A DNA stretch of 49,460 nucleotides from a virus, in IMG/VR virus record IMGVR_UViG_3300022687_000028, positions 1-49,460 of that record; one strand, 5' to 3'. Shown here piece after piece: positions 21,846 to 31,026 of this stretch; position 1 is the stretch's first letter, and every line of letters begins with the position of its first letter. The translations under genes and the position numbers were made by a program. The notes under the pieces are model-generated. The model was given only the letters and a program-made list of their open reading frames with translations, was not told where the DNA came from and ran no database searches.

Positions 21846-23839
21846 CCGTCCACGTCATTCGTCACCCTGGCGCCGAGCGTCTGGCGTTCGCATCACTTGC
21901 CGAGGCAATCCGGCCGACACGGCCGGAGACGTTTCGGAGCTGGCTGGGCAAAAACATCATTCTGGTGGACGGCCCGCTCAAGGGTGAGCTGTGGTCGGCA
22001 GCTGATGCGCCATACCTGCTTGAGATTGCGGACTGCCTGTCGATCGAGCATCCGTGCAATCATGTGACGGTCCGAAAGGCGCAGCAGACCGGGGTGTCGA
22101 TCCTCGGTCTGGCGTGGTCGCTCTATCTGGCCGAGGTGTCGCCGGACAACATCCTGTTCGCGGTGCCGGGCATCGACGCGCTGCAGGACATGAATTCGGG
22201 CAAGCTGCAGCCGCTCATCGACGAGTGGCAGAAGCACACCGGCAAGGATGTCATCTATCCGTCCACCAGCCGGTCGGGCGTCGGATCCACGACCTATGAG
22301 AAGAAGTTTGCCGGCGGCGCCATCTATCTGGGCAATGCCAACACGGTGATGGACCTGTCGTCGAAGACCTGCCGGTTCGGGGTCAAGGACGAGGTCAGCA
22401 AGTGGAAGGAACTGCCCAACGGCGCTGATCCGGAAACGCTCTACTTCGGGCGCTTCACGGCGTTCCGGCGAACCAAGTCCTACAAGATCTTCGCGCTTTC
22501 CACGCCGGAGATCGACACGGGAGAGAAAGATGGGGACGGGCCGGGGCATTGCCGGATTGACCGGGATTTCCAGCGGTCTGATCAACGGTTCTGGAACATC
22601 CGCTGTCCGGAGTGCGGGTTCGAGCAGGTTCAGTTCTTTGAGAACCTGATTGTCGACAAGGACCATCCACACCGGTCGCGATATCTGTGCGAGAACTGCA
22701 CGCATGAGATCTCGGAGACCGAGCGCGTCGTTGCAGTCCGGGCCGGTCGCTACATTGCCACGGCTCCGGGCCCGGACCGGGAGCCGGGATTTCATGTCGA
22801 CGCCTTCATCAGTCTGATGATGAGCTACGAGGCGATTGCGGAGGATTATCTGGAGTCGCTCGGCAAGGGGGAGGCAGGGGCGAAGGACTTCTCGAACCTC
22901 TACAAGGCTCTGCCTTATGCGATGCGCGGCAACGCGCCCGATCATCAGCGGTTGATGGAGCGGCGCGAGGACTATCAGCAGCGGGTTATCCCTGCAGAAG
23001 GTCTGCTCTTCGTGGGTGCTGCGGATGTGCAACATAAGGGCATCTACGCCGAACTGGTGGCATTCGCAGAAGACCGGCAGTCCTGGACGGTCGACTACGC
23101 CTATTTCGAAGGGGCGACAGACAATCCGCAGGCTGGTGCGTGGTTCGACCTCGACGCTTACTGGCGTCGGCCGGTGCTCGATGCCTGGGGGCGTGAGCGG
23201 TTTATCGATGCCTTCGCTGTGGATGCTGGCGATGGCGGCCGCACCAACCAGGTGATGGAGTGGTGCCGCCGGCGGCCGAATACCTACGCGATCAAGGGGC
23301 AGCCCGGTCGCGGTGTGCCGGCCATCGGTGTGCCGGCCAACAAGTCTGTGACCAAGCGCGGCAAGCGCAAGAAGTTCGGCTCCGCTCGGGTGTGGGCCGT
23401 TGGTACGTGGTCGCTCAAGAGCGAGTTCTACGCCAATCTGCACAAGACCGGGCAGGCCGCTGGTGAACCGTTCGATCCGCCCGGCTACTGCCACTTCGCC
23501 AAATGGCAGGGCGAGGAATACTTCAAGCAGATCACTGCGGAGTATTTTGAGCAGAAGATGAAAAACGGCCGCTACCATGAGGAATGGAAGCGGATCCGCA
23601 GCGACAACCATCTGCTCGATTGCCGCGTCTATGCGATGGCGATGGCCGAGCATCTTGGCCTGACCAGGATGACCAAGGCGGAATGGGAGGCGCTGCGCTC
23701 GCGGTTGCTGCCTTCGCCGGACACGGATCTGCTTTCGCCCCAGGCACATTCGGTGCAGCGGGCCGCGCCTGAGAAGGCGGTTGAACCGGTGCGGGATGTG
23801 CCTGCACGACCTCGAACCAAGTGGAAAAGTTATTCATGA
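21842..23839 (+). CDS. Terminase large subunit (GpA family)
   Basis: The 665-residue protein belongs to the GpA family (lambda gpA-like). A Walker-A-like VRKAQQTGVS (77-86) corresponds to the deviant ATPase motif of the family. A zinc-ribbon-like pair CPEC...CENC is near 255-285, and the nuclease half contains VGAADVQHKGIYAELVAF. The C-terminal tail is Pro/Arg-rich. It cuts concatemers and powers DNA packaging. A large reverse-strand open frame over this gene is a shadow. Confidence 0.96.
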   Translation: MTVHVIRHPGAERLAFASLAEAIRPTRPETFRSWLGKNIILVDGPLKGELWSAADAPYLLEIADCLSIEHPCNHVTVRKAQQTGVSILGLAWSLYLAEVSPDNILFAVPGIDALQDMNSGKLQPLIDEWQKHTGKDVIYPSTSRSGVGSTTYEKKFAGGAIYLGNANTVMDLSSKTCRFGVKDEVSKWKELPNGADPETLYFGRFTAFRRTKSYKIFALSTPEIDTGEKDGDGPGHCRIDRDFQRSDQRFWNIRCPECGFEQVQFFENLIVDKDHPHRSRYLCENCTHEISETERVVAVRAGRYIATAPGPDREPGFHVDAFISLMMSYEAIAEDYLESLGKGEAGAKDFSNLYKALPYAMRGNAPDHQRLMERREDYQQRVIPAEGLLFVGAADVQHKGIYAELVAFAEDRQSWTVDYAYFEGATDNPQAGAWFDLDAYWRRPVLDAWGRERFIDAFAVDAGDGGRTNQVMEWCRRRPNTYAIKGQPGRGVPAIGVPANKSVTKRGKRKKFGSARVWAVGTWSLKSEFYANLHKTGQAAGEPFDPPGYCHFAKWQGEEYFKQITAEYFEQKMKNGRYHEEWKRIRSDNHLLDCRVYAMAMAEHLGLTRMTKAEWEALRSRLLPSPDTDLLSPQAHSVQRAAPEKAVEPVRDVPARPRTKWKSYS

Positions 23840-25473
23840 ACCTGGCAAAGAGAGCGCTGAATCTGCTGCTGCCAGCTTCGTCTGTCGGGCAGAGTGCAAG
23901 CCCAACCAAAGCACGAATGCGCTACATGGGGCACGATAATGCAGGTGTCCTGTCCATGCGGCGAGCCGTGACCCGGGATGTGAAGGTTGACATTCGTGAG
24001 GCAGTCCGGCGGTCATTCGCCCTTGCATTCGACTTCATGCAGAATTCGGGCTGGATTGCCGGGGCAGCTGACCAGATCATCGTCGACACGATCGGCGTTG
24101 AGCTAAAGCTCAATGCCCGGCCTGACCTGTCCAAACTTGGTTATAAAGACGAAGAGCGTTCCGCGTTTTGCCGCCAGGTGGAAGACGAATGGCGGCGCTA
24201 CGTCTGGAATCCGGCCGAATGTGATCTTGCGGGCAAGTCTACAGTGGCTGAAGCGCTGGACGGCGTGATGCGGTATTACCTGGCTTCCGGTGAAGGGTTC
24301 GGGATTCTCGACTTCATGGATGCGGCCACTCGAGCTCGATACGGTTTGAAAACCGGAACCAAGGTAAGCCTCGTGTCGCCGCACCGGGTTCCGCACAAGA
24401 CCAGCCTGGTCGAGGGGTGGGACGGTGGCGTCTATCATGACGAGATCGGCAGGGTGCAGGCCTACAGGTTCCGCCGGAATGAATCGGGCGTCGAGCGTGA
24501 AGTTGACGTGCCCGCCCGCTTCGGCAACGGGCTGACCAAGGTGCTGCATGTGATGGACCGGGGAGCCACGCCGAACAGTCCGCGTGGCATCTCGCCGATG
24601 ACGCCGTGCTTCAAGACGATCGCTCAGAGCGATCAATTGGCAGATGCGACGTTGACCACTGCGCTGTTGCAGACAGCATTTGCCGCGACGATCAGAAGCC
24701 CGGAAGCATCAGCCGAGGCGTTCGAGGGCCTGCAATTGCTCCAGGAAAGCACGAGCATTAAGGGAGCCCAGGAACTTGTATCGGACCTTCTGGAGGTCTG
24801 GAACCACCGGATTGACGCGCTCAAGAACAAGACCCTGTCTATCGGTGGGGACGCGAGCCAGATAAATCATCTCGGTCCCGGCGAGGAGCTCGAGATCCAC
24901 GGCACCAAGACACCCGGTCCGCAATATGTACCGTTCCAGCAAAACATGCAGAGGGAGATCGCCCGCTGCCTGGGGATCACTTTCGAGAACCTGACAATGG
25001 ATCACTCGGATGCATCCTACAGTTCGACACGCATGAGTGTGGCTTCGATCTGGCCGATTGTAACCCGCCGTCGCGAGCGGATCGCAGCGCCATTCGTGCA
25101 GGGAATTTATGAAGCTTGGCTCGATGAGATGATCGGCACCGGCCGCATACCCTTCAAGGGCGGTTATCGCGCATTCCGCGCCAACTTCGAGCGTGTGGTT
25201 GATGCTGAATGGCGCGGCCCGGAAAAGCCCGAGGCTGATCCGTACAAGGCTGCTCTGGCCAACAAGATTGAGCTGGAATCGGGAACAGCCACGCTTCAGC
25301 GCATCTACGCGGCCAAAGGGCTCGACTGGGAGGAGGAGACCGACCAGATCGCCCGCGAGGTCAAGAAGCTGGGCGGGGTCATTGCGGCTCCGCATGGACG
25401 TCGGATCGGCGGGGACGGGGCAGGGCCCAATGGCGCTGCGGCTGAAGGCATGAGGGAACCGGCAAATGGCTGA
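23836..25473 (+). CDS. Portal protein (lambda gpB-like)
   Basis: The 545-residue portal forms the dodecameric ring at the head vertex through which DNA passes and to which the tail attaches. Family segments visible are VRRSFALAFDFMQNSGWIAG, SLVSPHRVPHKTSLVEGW, HVMDRGATPNSPRGISPMTPC and YVPFQQNMQREIARCLGITFENLTMDHSDASYSS. The ATG at 23836 overlaps the terminase stop (ATGA). It overlaps the gpW-like gene by eight bases. Confidence 0.95.
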   Translation: MNLAKRALNLLLPASSVGQSASPTKARMRYMGHDNAGVLSMRRAVTRDVKVDIREAVRRSFALAFDFMQNSGWIAGAADQIIVDTIGVELKLNARPDLSKLGYKDEERSAFCRQVEDEWRRYVWNPAECDLAGKSTVAEALDGVMRYYLASGEGFGILDFMDAATRARYGLKTGTKVSLVSPHRVPHKTSLVEGWDGGVYHDEIGRVQAYRFRRNESGVEREVDVPARFGNGLTKVLHVMDRGATPNSPRGISPMTPCFKTIAQSDQLADATLTTALLQTAFAATIRSPEASAEAFEGLQLLQESTSIKGAQELVSDLLEVWNHRIDALKNKTLSIGGDASQINHLGPGEELEIHGTKTPGPQYVPFQQNMQREIARCLGITFENLTMDHSDASYSSTRMSVASIWPIVTRRRERIAAPFVQGIYEAWLDEMIGTGRIPFKGGYRAFRANFERVVDAEWRGPEKPEADPYKAALANKIELESGTATLQRIYAAKGLDWEEETDQIAREVKKLGGVIAAPHGRRIGGDGAGPNGAAAEGMREPANG

Positions 25474-25702
25474 GAAAGACTGGTGCCAGGAGGCGATCGA
25501 TCTTCGCCAGCTTCGCCGTGACCTGGCAACCGGTCAGGCGGTTTCAGAAACGCGCTTTGGCGAAGACATGGTCAAGTTCGCCAAGGCAGATCCGGCGGCG
25601 CTTGATCGGCTGATCGCCGAGGCGGACCGCAAATGCGATGAAGCGAGCGGCAGGAAGACACGCCGTCGCTATGCGATCGGTGTGAGACACCGGCCTTACT
25701 GA
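25466..25702 (+). CDS. gpW-like head-tail joining protein
   Basis: A 78-residue protein that matches the size and place of lambda gpW, between portal and protease. It has the helix pair expected (IDLRQLRRDLATGQAV, DPAALDRLIAEADRKCDEA) and a basic C-terminus. gpW lies under the portal and helps connect the tail. In lambda W precedes the portal, so the order is slightly changed. Confidence 0.75.
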   Translation: MAEKDWCQEAIDLRQLRRDLATGQAVSETRFGEDMVKFAKADPAALDRLIAEADRKCDEASGRKTRRRYAIGVRHRPY

Positions 25703-25715
25703 AGGAAATCATCAA

Positions 25716-26759
25716 ATGGCTTGTATTCTTGACGGCGGTCAACTGACGTTGACCGGCTTCGTTGGCGATAGCTTTTGGGACGACGGCTTCACCCAGGGCG
25801 AAGTGCTGGTGGCGCTGGCGCAGATTGACGATGACGCTGATCTAACAGTCCTGATCAATTCGGGTGGAGGTTACGCGACCGAGGGTGCAGCGATCTACGC
25901 CATGCTTGGGCGCAGGTCCGGGCAAACCAACATCGTGGTAGACGGCATCGCGGCATCGGCAGCCTCTCTGATCGCGATGGCTGGCGATACCATCACCATG
26001 TCTGCCGGCTCGGTGATGATGATCCACGATCCTGCCGGCATGACCTTCGGCAACTCCGCAGATCACGCCAAGACCATTGAAGGACTGGAGGCTTTGGCCA
26101 CGTCCTATGCGCGGGTCTATGCCGCGCGCTCCGGCAAAACCATTGATGAAGCCCGCGACATCATGAAGGCCGAGCGGTGGTTCGGGCCCGATGAAGCTGT
26201 GGCCGAAGGCTTCGCGGATGAGATCGGCGAGGCCAAGGCCAAGGCCGTCGCCGCGTTCGACTACCGTCTCTATGCTGCCGCGCCCAACCGGCTGGTGGCT
26301 CTTTCGAAATCAAAGAAATGGGATCTGAACCAGGTCTCGCAAGAGCCGAAGGCATCCGCCCCGGCGTCACCCTGTCAACCGAAGGAGATTGACATGACGG
26401 ACAAGGAACGGGCGGACAAGCTGGCCGCCGAACTCGAAACCCTCAAGGCTGAGAATGCCACCATGAAGGCTGAGAAGGACGATCGCGATCGTCGCGATGC
26501 GATCATGGAGCTTGAGGAAGCCAAGGGCCGCGAAGATCAGGCAAAGCTGCTCGCGGACAATGGCGTCGCTGTTGAAAGCGCCAAGGCCATTCTGGCGGCC
26601 GCACCCGCGGGCGATAACAATGACACCGAGGACAACCCGTCGACCTACGAGCGCCAGCGCCTTGATGGCGCCGGAATGAATCGCGGTGGCGGAAAGCCGG
26701 AGGCCAAGAGCGGCCTTTCCGAGCTCATCACCGCCAGGATCGAGCGCAAGCGCGCCTGA
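25716..26759 (+). CDS. ClpP/S14-type head maturation protease with scaffold tail
   Basis: The 347-residue product has an N-terminal Clp-fold protease: INSGGGYATEG, catalytic S81 in VDGIAASAASLI, and H104 in MMIHDPAG. A linker (about 200-226) is followed by a highly charged coiled coil (227-275), the layout of lambda gpC with its scaffold tail. It trims capsid components during maturation. An internal in-frame ATG at 26394 with a strong ribosome site begins a separate scaffold protein. Confidence 0.93.
   Translation: MACILDGGQLTLTGFVGDSFWDDGFTQGEVLVALAQIDDDADLTVLINSGGGYATEGAAIYAMLGRRSGQTNIVVDGIAASAASLIAMAGDTITMSAGSVMMIHDPAGMTFGNSADHAKTIEGLEALATSYARVYAARSGKTIDEARDIMKAERWFGPDEAVAEGFADEIGEAKAKAVAAFDYRLYAAAPNRLVALSKSKKWDLNQVSQEPKASAPASPCQPKEIDMTDKERADKLAAELETLKAENATMKAEKDDRDRRDAIMELEEAKGREDQAKLLADNGVAVESAKAILAAAPAGDNNDTEDNPSTYERQRLDGAGMNRGGGKPEAKSGLSELITARIERKRA
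26394..26759 (+). CDS. Nested capsid scaffold protein (Nu3-like)
   Basis: Codon 227 of the protease frame is an ATG with AAGGAG (26382-26387) six bases upstream, a stronger ribosome site than needed by chance. Translation from it yields 121 residues: coiled coil MTDKERADKLAAELETLK..., then a Gly/Pro-rich part and a basic end. The lambda C/Nu3 pair has the same nested plan. The protein should template head assembly and be removed afterwards. Confidence 0.8.
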   Translation: MTDKERADKLAAELETLKAENATMKAEKDDRDRRDAIMELEEAKGREDQAKLLADNGVAVESAKAILAAAPAGDNNDTEDNPSTYERQRLDGAGMNRGGGKPEAKSGLSELITARIERKRA

Positions 26760-26834
26760 CCCGGTTTCCCTTCAAAATCCCAAGCTCGCAGCGCCTGTAA
26801 TCAAGCGTAGCGCGAGCCATCAGGAGACATTGCC

Positions 26835-27527
26835 ATGCTTCCCTTCTACTCCCACACCGCTCCCGGCCGCGAGAGTGACCTGCTCAAGCAGGAATATGAT
26901 CCGCAGTTCTGCCGCGAAAACTATACGCTCAAGGCCGGGTCCGGCTCCGAGCGCAAGGTCTATCTCGGCACGCCGCTGATGCTTGACGTCGCCACCGCCA
27001 ATCTCGCGGCTGCGGCCGCAGCTGTCGCCGGCAACACCGGCAACGGCACGATTGCCCTTGCTGATCCTTTCTACACGACCGTCAAGGCGGTTCAGGAAGG
27101 CCGCTATACGGTGCGCTGCACCACCGGTGGGGCTGATGCCACATCGAAGTTCCAGGTCGAAGGACCGGATGGAAAGACGATCGGTGAGGCAACCGGCGGC
27201 GCGGCTTTCGCCAAGCAGGTAAAGTTCACGATCAGCGGCGGTGGTACCGACTTCGTTGCTGGCGACAGCTTCGTGATCGATGTCGCCATCGACCAGGAAG
27301 ACCCGACCAACACCCGCGTGGCCTGGGTTCCGGGCGATGGCGAAATCATCGGCTTGTCGCTGCGCAGCACCACGGCGCCCGATGGTGTTGCAGTCGAGGG
27401 GCTGTCTCTCGATCGGGGACCGGCAATCCTTTCCGCCGATAAGATCGTCTGGCCAGACGGGATCACCGCCACGGAAAAAGCTGCCGGCATCGAAATGCTG
27501 AAGCAGATCAACATCATCCAGCGCTGA
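26835..27527 (+). CDS. Head decoration protein with inserted domain (lambda gpD-like)
   Basis: The 230-residue protein starts MLPFYSHTAPGRESDLLKQEYD and ends with EGLSLDRGPAILSADKIVWPDG, the two halves of a gpD-like decoration fold. Lambda gpD is about 110 residues; here a beta-rich module (about residues 65-155, GRYTVRCTTGG...KFQVEGPDG...FTISGGGTDFVAGDSFVIDV) is inserted between them. Decoration proteins stabilise the expanded head. The ribosome site CAGGAG precedes the start. Confidence 0.85.
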   Translation: MLPFYSHTAPGRESDLLKQEYDPQFCRENYTLKAGSGSERKVYLGTPLMLDVATANLAAAAAAVAGNTGNGTIALADPFYTTVKAVQEGRYTVRCTTGGADATSKFQVEGPDGKTIGEATGGAAFAKQVKFTISGGGTDFVAGDSFVIDVAIDQEDPTNTRVAWVPGDGEIIGLSLRSTTAPDGVAVEGLSLDRGPAILSADKIVWPDGITATEKAAGIEMLKQINIIQR

Positions 27528-27535
27528 GCAATCGG

Positions 27536-27556
27536 GGCGCGGGTTTACTCCGCGCC
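27536..27556 (+). other. Hairpin between decoration and capsid genes
   Basis: GGCGCGG (27536-27542) pairs with CCGCGCC (27550-27556), followed by only TTTG. It could be a weak terminator or a stabilising structure setting the capsid message level. Confidence 0.55.
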
Positions 27557-27611
27557 TTTGCCATCCACCCATTGACGAGCGTGGCGTGCCGCCGCGCCGC
27601 AGGAGACACTC

Positions 27612-28655
27612 ATGTTCGACTATCTCTACACCAGCACGGACTTGACCCAGGAGGTCAACCGTCTTCCCAACGAGTACGGGCTTCTGAACGCGCTCGACCT
27701 TTTTCCGATCGAGACGCTCGGCTCGCGCTTCGTGCGGGTCGATTATCGCAACGGTCAGATCTACGTTCTCGGTGCCAAGGCACCCGGTGCGCCCGGCGAT
27801 GTCGGTGGCACAGATGAGGAAGAGGGTGGCGTCATCCTTCAGATCCCGCATTTCCCTCATCTCGAGCGCATTTCGGTCGATGACGTGGATGGGCTGCTTC
27901 AGGTCTTCAACGGCCAGGTTGAGCCCCGATCGGTGGACCGTGAGACCGCTCGCAAGCTGGACCTCATTCGCCGCAACCATTCGATCACCCTTGAGTTCAT
28001 CCGCCTTGGGGCGCTCAAGGGCCTTATCAAGGATGGCCGCGGCAAAACGCTCTATGATCTCTACACCGTCTTCGGGATCACCAAGAAGGAAGTGGATTTC
28101 GTGCTTGGAACGGACGATACCGATGTCCGGGAGAAATGTGAGGAGGTCATCGATCACACGATGACCAACCTCAAGGGCGAAACAAGCTCGGGCGTCGAGG
28201 CCGTGGTGGACTCGAAGTTCTTTGGCAAACTGATCATCCATCCTAAGGTCGAAAAGTTTTGGCTCAACGCGCAGAACTCGAGCGAGCACAAGATGCTCAA
28301 TCGCGAGAACCGCGCCGGCAACTGGGGCCGGGCCTTCGAATTCGGGGACATTGTCTGGCGCGAATACAAGGGTGGTCTGCCGGTGCGCGCAGCCAATGGC
28401 ACGATCACCACCGAGAAGAACATTGCCGACAATTCCGGCACTGCCTATCCGATCGGCACCCAGTCGATGATGCGGACTTTCGAGGCGCCGGTGCATCACA
28501 TGGATCTCGTCAACCAGGCCCCCGACGCCGACACGATCTACATTTCGGTCGAGATGCTGAAGCACGGCAAGGGTGTGGAGTTGGAATCCCAAACCAACCG
28601 TCTCGCCGTGAACAAGCAGCCCGAGTGCGTGGTTCAGGTGAAGACTTCGAACTGA
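27612..28655 (+). CDS. Major capsid protein (lambda gpE-like)
   Basis: The 347-residue protein is the main building block of the head shell, HK97-like fold. It follows the decoration gene as in lambda. Segments typical of the gpE family are TQEVNRLPNEYGLLNALDLFP, GQVEPRSVDRETARKL, FIRLGALKGLIKDG and the C-terminal VHHMDLVNQAPD...LESQTNRLAVNKQPECVVQV. An AGGAGA ribosome site precedes the start. Confidence 0.95.
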   Translation: MFDYLYTSTDLTQEVNRLPNEYGLLNALDLFPIETLGSRFVRVDYRNGQIYVLGAKAPGAPGDVGGTDEEEGGVILQIPHFPHLERISVDDVDGLLQVFNGQVEPRSVDRETARKLDLIRRNHSITLEFIRLGALKGLIKDGRGKTLYDLYTVFGITKKEVDFVLGTDDTDVREKCEEVIDHTMTNLKGETSSGVEAVVDSKFFGKLIIHPKVEKFWLNAQNSSEHKMLNRENRAGNWGRAFEFGDIVWREYKGGLPVRAANGTITTEKNIADNSGTAYPIGTQSMMRTFEAPVHHMDLVNQAPDADTIYISVEMLKHGKGVELESQTNRLAVNKQPECVVQVKTSN

Positions 28656-28661
28656 CGACTT

Positions 28662-28678
28662 GAGCCGGTATCCGGCTC
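28662..28678 (+). other. Hairpin after the capsid gene
   Basis: GAGCCGG (28662-28668) and CCGGCTC (28672-28678) form a perfect 7-bp stem with a three-base loop, followed by TTGG. It may reduce transcription beyond the highly expressed capsid gene. Confidence 0.6.
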
Positions 28679-28700
28679 TTGGTGAAACGCGGAGACCGCC

Positions 28701-29081
28701 ATGACAGCGAATTACCAATCGATCCGGGAGCGGACCACCCGGGCGGTTGATGCTGTCATGGCGGAAACCGTGAAGCAGTTTCCGTTGAAAAAGGGAGCAC
28801 CGGATCCATCCCGGCAAGTATGCGAGTTTCAAGCCGTTCTCAGGACCGGCGGGACCAAGAACAGCAGCATGAGCGGAGGGGTGGGACGCGACTGGATGGT
28901 GCGAATCGCAGCCGGCAAGGCTCAACTGCATGTCGATCGTGTTGCAAATCCCGCGATCACACTTGAGGTCGGCGACAAGATTCAGGCAATATCGCGGGCT
29001 GACAGCCCAAGATTTGAAATTCTTGAGATTGATGATCGTGGCCACTCTCGACTGGTCGCCGAGCTGGGTCAAACGTCATGA
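28701..29081 (+). CDS. Hypothetical head-completion protein (126 aa)
   Basis: No family recognised by eye. The protein has an N-terminal helix (QSIRERTTRAVDAVMAETVKQFP) and a beta-rich remainder (DWMVRIAAGKAQLHVDRVANPAITLEVGDKIQAI). Position between capsid and tail genes and size suggest a connector/stopper protein. It overlaps the next gene by four bases. Confidence 0.7.
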   Translation: MTANYQSIRERTTRAVDAVMAETVKQFPLKKGAPDPSRQVCEFQAVLRTGGTKNSSMSGGVGRDWMVRIAAGKAQLHVDRVANPAITLEVGDKIQAISRADSPRFEILEIDDRGHSRLVAELGQTS

Positions 29082-29893
29082 GTCTGGTGAGAATAGCAGC
29101 GCGCCTGGCCATCGTTCGCGCACTTCGCGGTGCAACCACAGTTGGCGATCATGTTTTTGACAGCCTGATTGGCGGGATCCAGGTTGATGCACAAGGTAGA
29201 CTGAATATCGGGGAGGGCGAAAAGCGTCCGTTCATTACGGTATTCACGGACGGGTCAAAGAACGAAAAGCCGGAGCTTCGATCTTTTTCCGAAGGCGGGA
29301 TGACGGAGATTGTCATCGAATGGGGGATCTCGCTCGGGATGGTCGAGACCGATCCCGAAACTGGCGCAAGCTATATCGTTGCGGGTCTTCTCTCCACAGA
29401 CGATGCAATGGAGTTCACGCTTGATCTGATCGGTCGGGAAATCGCCGACGCCTTGAACGATCCTAAAAACGAGTGGGCGGAGATCTGGCGCTCTATTGCG
29501 TCAGGTGGCTTCATCAAGACCGAGCGAGCCCGAACGTCGAATGCAAAGGACGGCATCCGGCTTGCTGCGCATCAGATGCGTGTCACCTCGATGCTTATGG
29601 ATGAGCCGGGTAAGGGAGAGGATCTGCCTGATCCTTTCCCTCTATTGTTCGAGAAGCTCGCGGCGTCAGAGGACGCCCTGGACAATAAGATCGGAACCAT
29701 GATGGCTGCTGTTCTCGGTCCATCCGACGCGGACTGGCTGGCGTTGCAGCGTGAGCGCGGAATGACTGCGGGAGAGCTGCTCGCCGTCGGTCTTGGACCG
29801 ATCGAGGGTGATGAGGACCGAGATACGCCCGACATGACCACCGGAACTCTTGTGGTCAATGATGGGGAGCCGATCGAGGTGAGCGATCCATGA
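29078..29893 (+). CDS. Hypothetical tail-completion protein (271 aa)
   Basis: Family not certain. The protein reads as a mixed fold with repeated FITVFTDGS...LRSFSEGGMTEIVIEWG strands and a helical C-terminal half. Its place between the head connector and the baseplate gene gpV fits a tail terminator or completion role, which is inferred only from position. Overlaps on both sides link it to the tail operon. Confidence 0.7.
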   Translation: MSLVRIAARLAIVRALRGATTVGDHVFDSLIGGIQVDAQGRLNIGEGEKRPFITVFTDGSKNEKPELRSFSEGGMTEIVIEWGISLGMVETDPETGASYIVAGLLSTDDAMEFTLDLIGREIADALNDPKNEWAEIWRSIASGGFIKTERARTSNAKDGIRLAAHQMRVTSMLMDEPGKGEDLPDPFPLLFEKLAASEDALDNKIGTMMAAVLGPSDADWLALQRERGMTAGELLAVGLGPIEGDEDRDTPDMTTGTLVVNDGEPIEVSDP

Positions 29894-30399
29894 AGCTGAC
29901 AGACAATCTGCTCGCGATGAGCGCTGATCTTGCCATGCTCAAGACCGCGTTCGGCAACTCGCTCAAGGTCGGGCCGATCGAGGAAGTCGACCCGGTCAAA
30001 GGGTATCGCGCCAAATGGGGCGAGATAGACGGCAAACCTTATCTGTCGCCATGGATTCCACATCCGGAGAGCGGCAAGACATCAGTGCCGCTGGAAAAGG
30101 GCGATATCGTTGGCGTCATAAGCCCTTCCGGCGATCCCCGTCAGGCCGTGATGTTTCGTGCTGGGTATTCCGGTCCGCGGCCAAGTCCCAATGATGACAT
30201 GAGCGCCAATGTGTTTGAAGCCGCGGGTGTGCGGATCATCGTTGCGGGTGGCTTGGTCAAGATCGTCGGTAATCTGCTGGTCGAAGGCAATGCCGATTTC
30301 AACGAAGGCCACTTGCAGGCTCACGGCAAGAATGTCGGCCATGACCATAGACACAAGGATGTAGAGCCGGGCCCGTCGAACACGGGCGTACCAGTCTAA
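29890..30399 (+). CDS. Baseplate spike protein (gpV family)
   Basis: A 169-residue gpV-like protein. The N-terminal OB-fold region includes VKGYRAKWGEIDGKPYLSPWIP and KGDIVGVISPSGDPRQAVMF. The C-terminal end has AHGKNVGHDHRHKDVEPGP, matching the histidine-rich tip that binds iron in P2-type spikes. It starts the P2-like baseplate module (V-W-J-I) and overlaps the previous gene by four bases. Confidence 0.93.
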   Translation: MKLTDNLLAMSADLAMLKTAFGNSLKVGPIEEVDPVKGYRAKWGEIDGKPYLSPWIPHPESGKTSVPLEKGDIVGVISPSGDPRQAVMFRAGYSGPRPSPNDDMSANVFEAAGVRIIVAGGLVKIVGNLLVEGNADFNEGHLQAHGKNVGHDHRHKDVEPGPSNTGVPV

Positions 30400-30415
30400 C
30401 CGATCAGGAGAGATC

Positions 30416-30625
30416 ATGGAAAAGCAAACCTATGTGGTGGCTGAGGGGATCCCGGCCATCAACGGCAAAGCCGTGCCTGCGAACCGCGAGGTTGATCTGA
30501 CCGAGCGGGAAGCCCTGTTTGACCTGTCGCTGGACCGCATCAAGCGGAAGCCGTCTCGGGTCAGTGGGAGGAAGTCCAGGGTGGAGCCAGACCCGGCCAG
30601 TGATGACGTGAGCGACGAAGGCTGA
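30416..30625 (+). CDS. Small hypothetical tail-region protein (69 aa)
   Basis: Starts MEKQTYVVAEGIPAINGKAV with an AGGAGA ribosome site. Compact N-terminal domain and a charged tail (SRVSGRKSRVEPDPASDDVS). It lies between gpV and gpW. Similar short proteins occur in tail operons, possibly related to the one at 35418-35606. Function unknown. Confidence 0.65.
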   Translation: MEKQTYVVAEGIPAINGKAVPANREVDLTEREALFDLSLDRIKRKPSRVSGRKSRVEPDPASDDVSDEG

Positions 30626-30630
30626 CGTAG

Positions 30631-31026
30631 ATGGCGGGAATCGACCGACGTACCGGCAGGATCATCAGCAATTATGACAGCGCTCTCCAGGCCGTCGAAG
30701 TCATCCTGTCGACGCGCATCGGCAGCCGTGTCATGCGGCGTCAGTTTGGTGGCGGTGTCGCTGAGCTCCTCGGCCGGGCGGTAACGCCGCCCTTGTTCGC
30801 ACTCTTCCTGCAGCTGGTGGCGACCGCAATCGATACCTGGGAGCCGCGCTTCCGGGTTCGCCAGGTCATACCGCTCGGGACTGTTGATGAGATCAGGGCA
30901 GGGCAGGTGGGCGTGCGGTTTGCTGTTGACTACCGGCCGCGCGGGCATCTCGGCGATCTCACCGTGGAACGTGTGCTGAGCTTCGGACTGAGCTTCCGTG
31001 CCGGTGGGTTGAAGGTGGTGGCATGA
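30631..31026 (+). CDS. Baseplate assembly protein (gpW / gp25-like)
   Basis: The 131-residue protein has the gp25-like pattern: YDSALQAVEVILSTRIGSRVMRRQFGGGVAELLG followed by FRVRQVIPL and VGVRFAVDY. It is the wedge component that nucleates sheath contraction in P2-type baseplates. The stop overlaps the gpJ start. Confidence 0.93.
   Translation: MAGIDRRTGRIISNYDSALQAVEVILSTRIGSRVMRRQFGGGVAELLGRAVTPPLFALFLQLVATAIDTWEPRFRVRQVIPLGTVDEIRAGQVGVRFAVDYRPRGHLGDLTVERVLSFGLSFRAGGLKVVA

Noticed and set aside
21893-23749. Long reverse open frame (618 codons)
   Set aside because: Antisense shadow of the GpA terminase gene; Arg/His/Leu-rich with no family features.
26820-29072. Very long reverse open frame (750 codons)
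   Set aside because: It covers the decoration and capsid genes antisense and has shadow-type composition.
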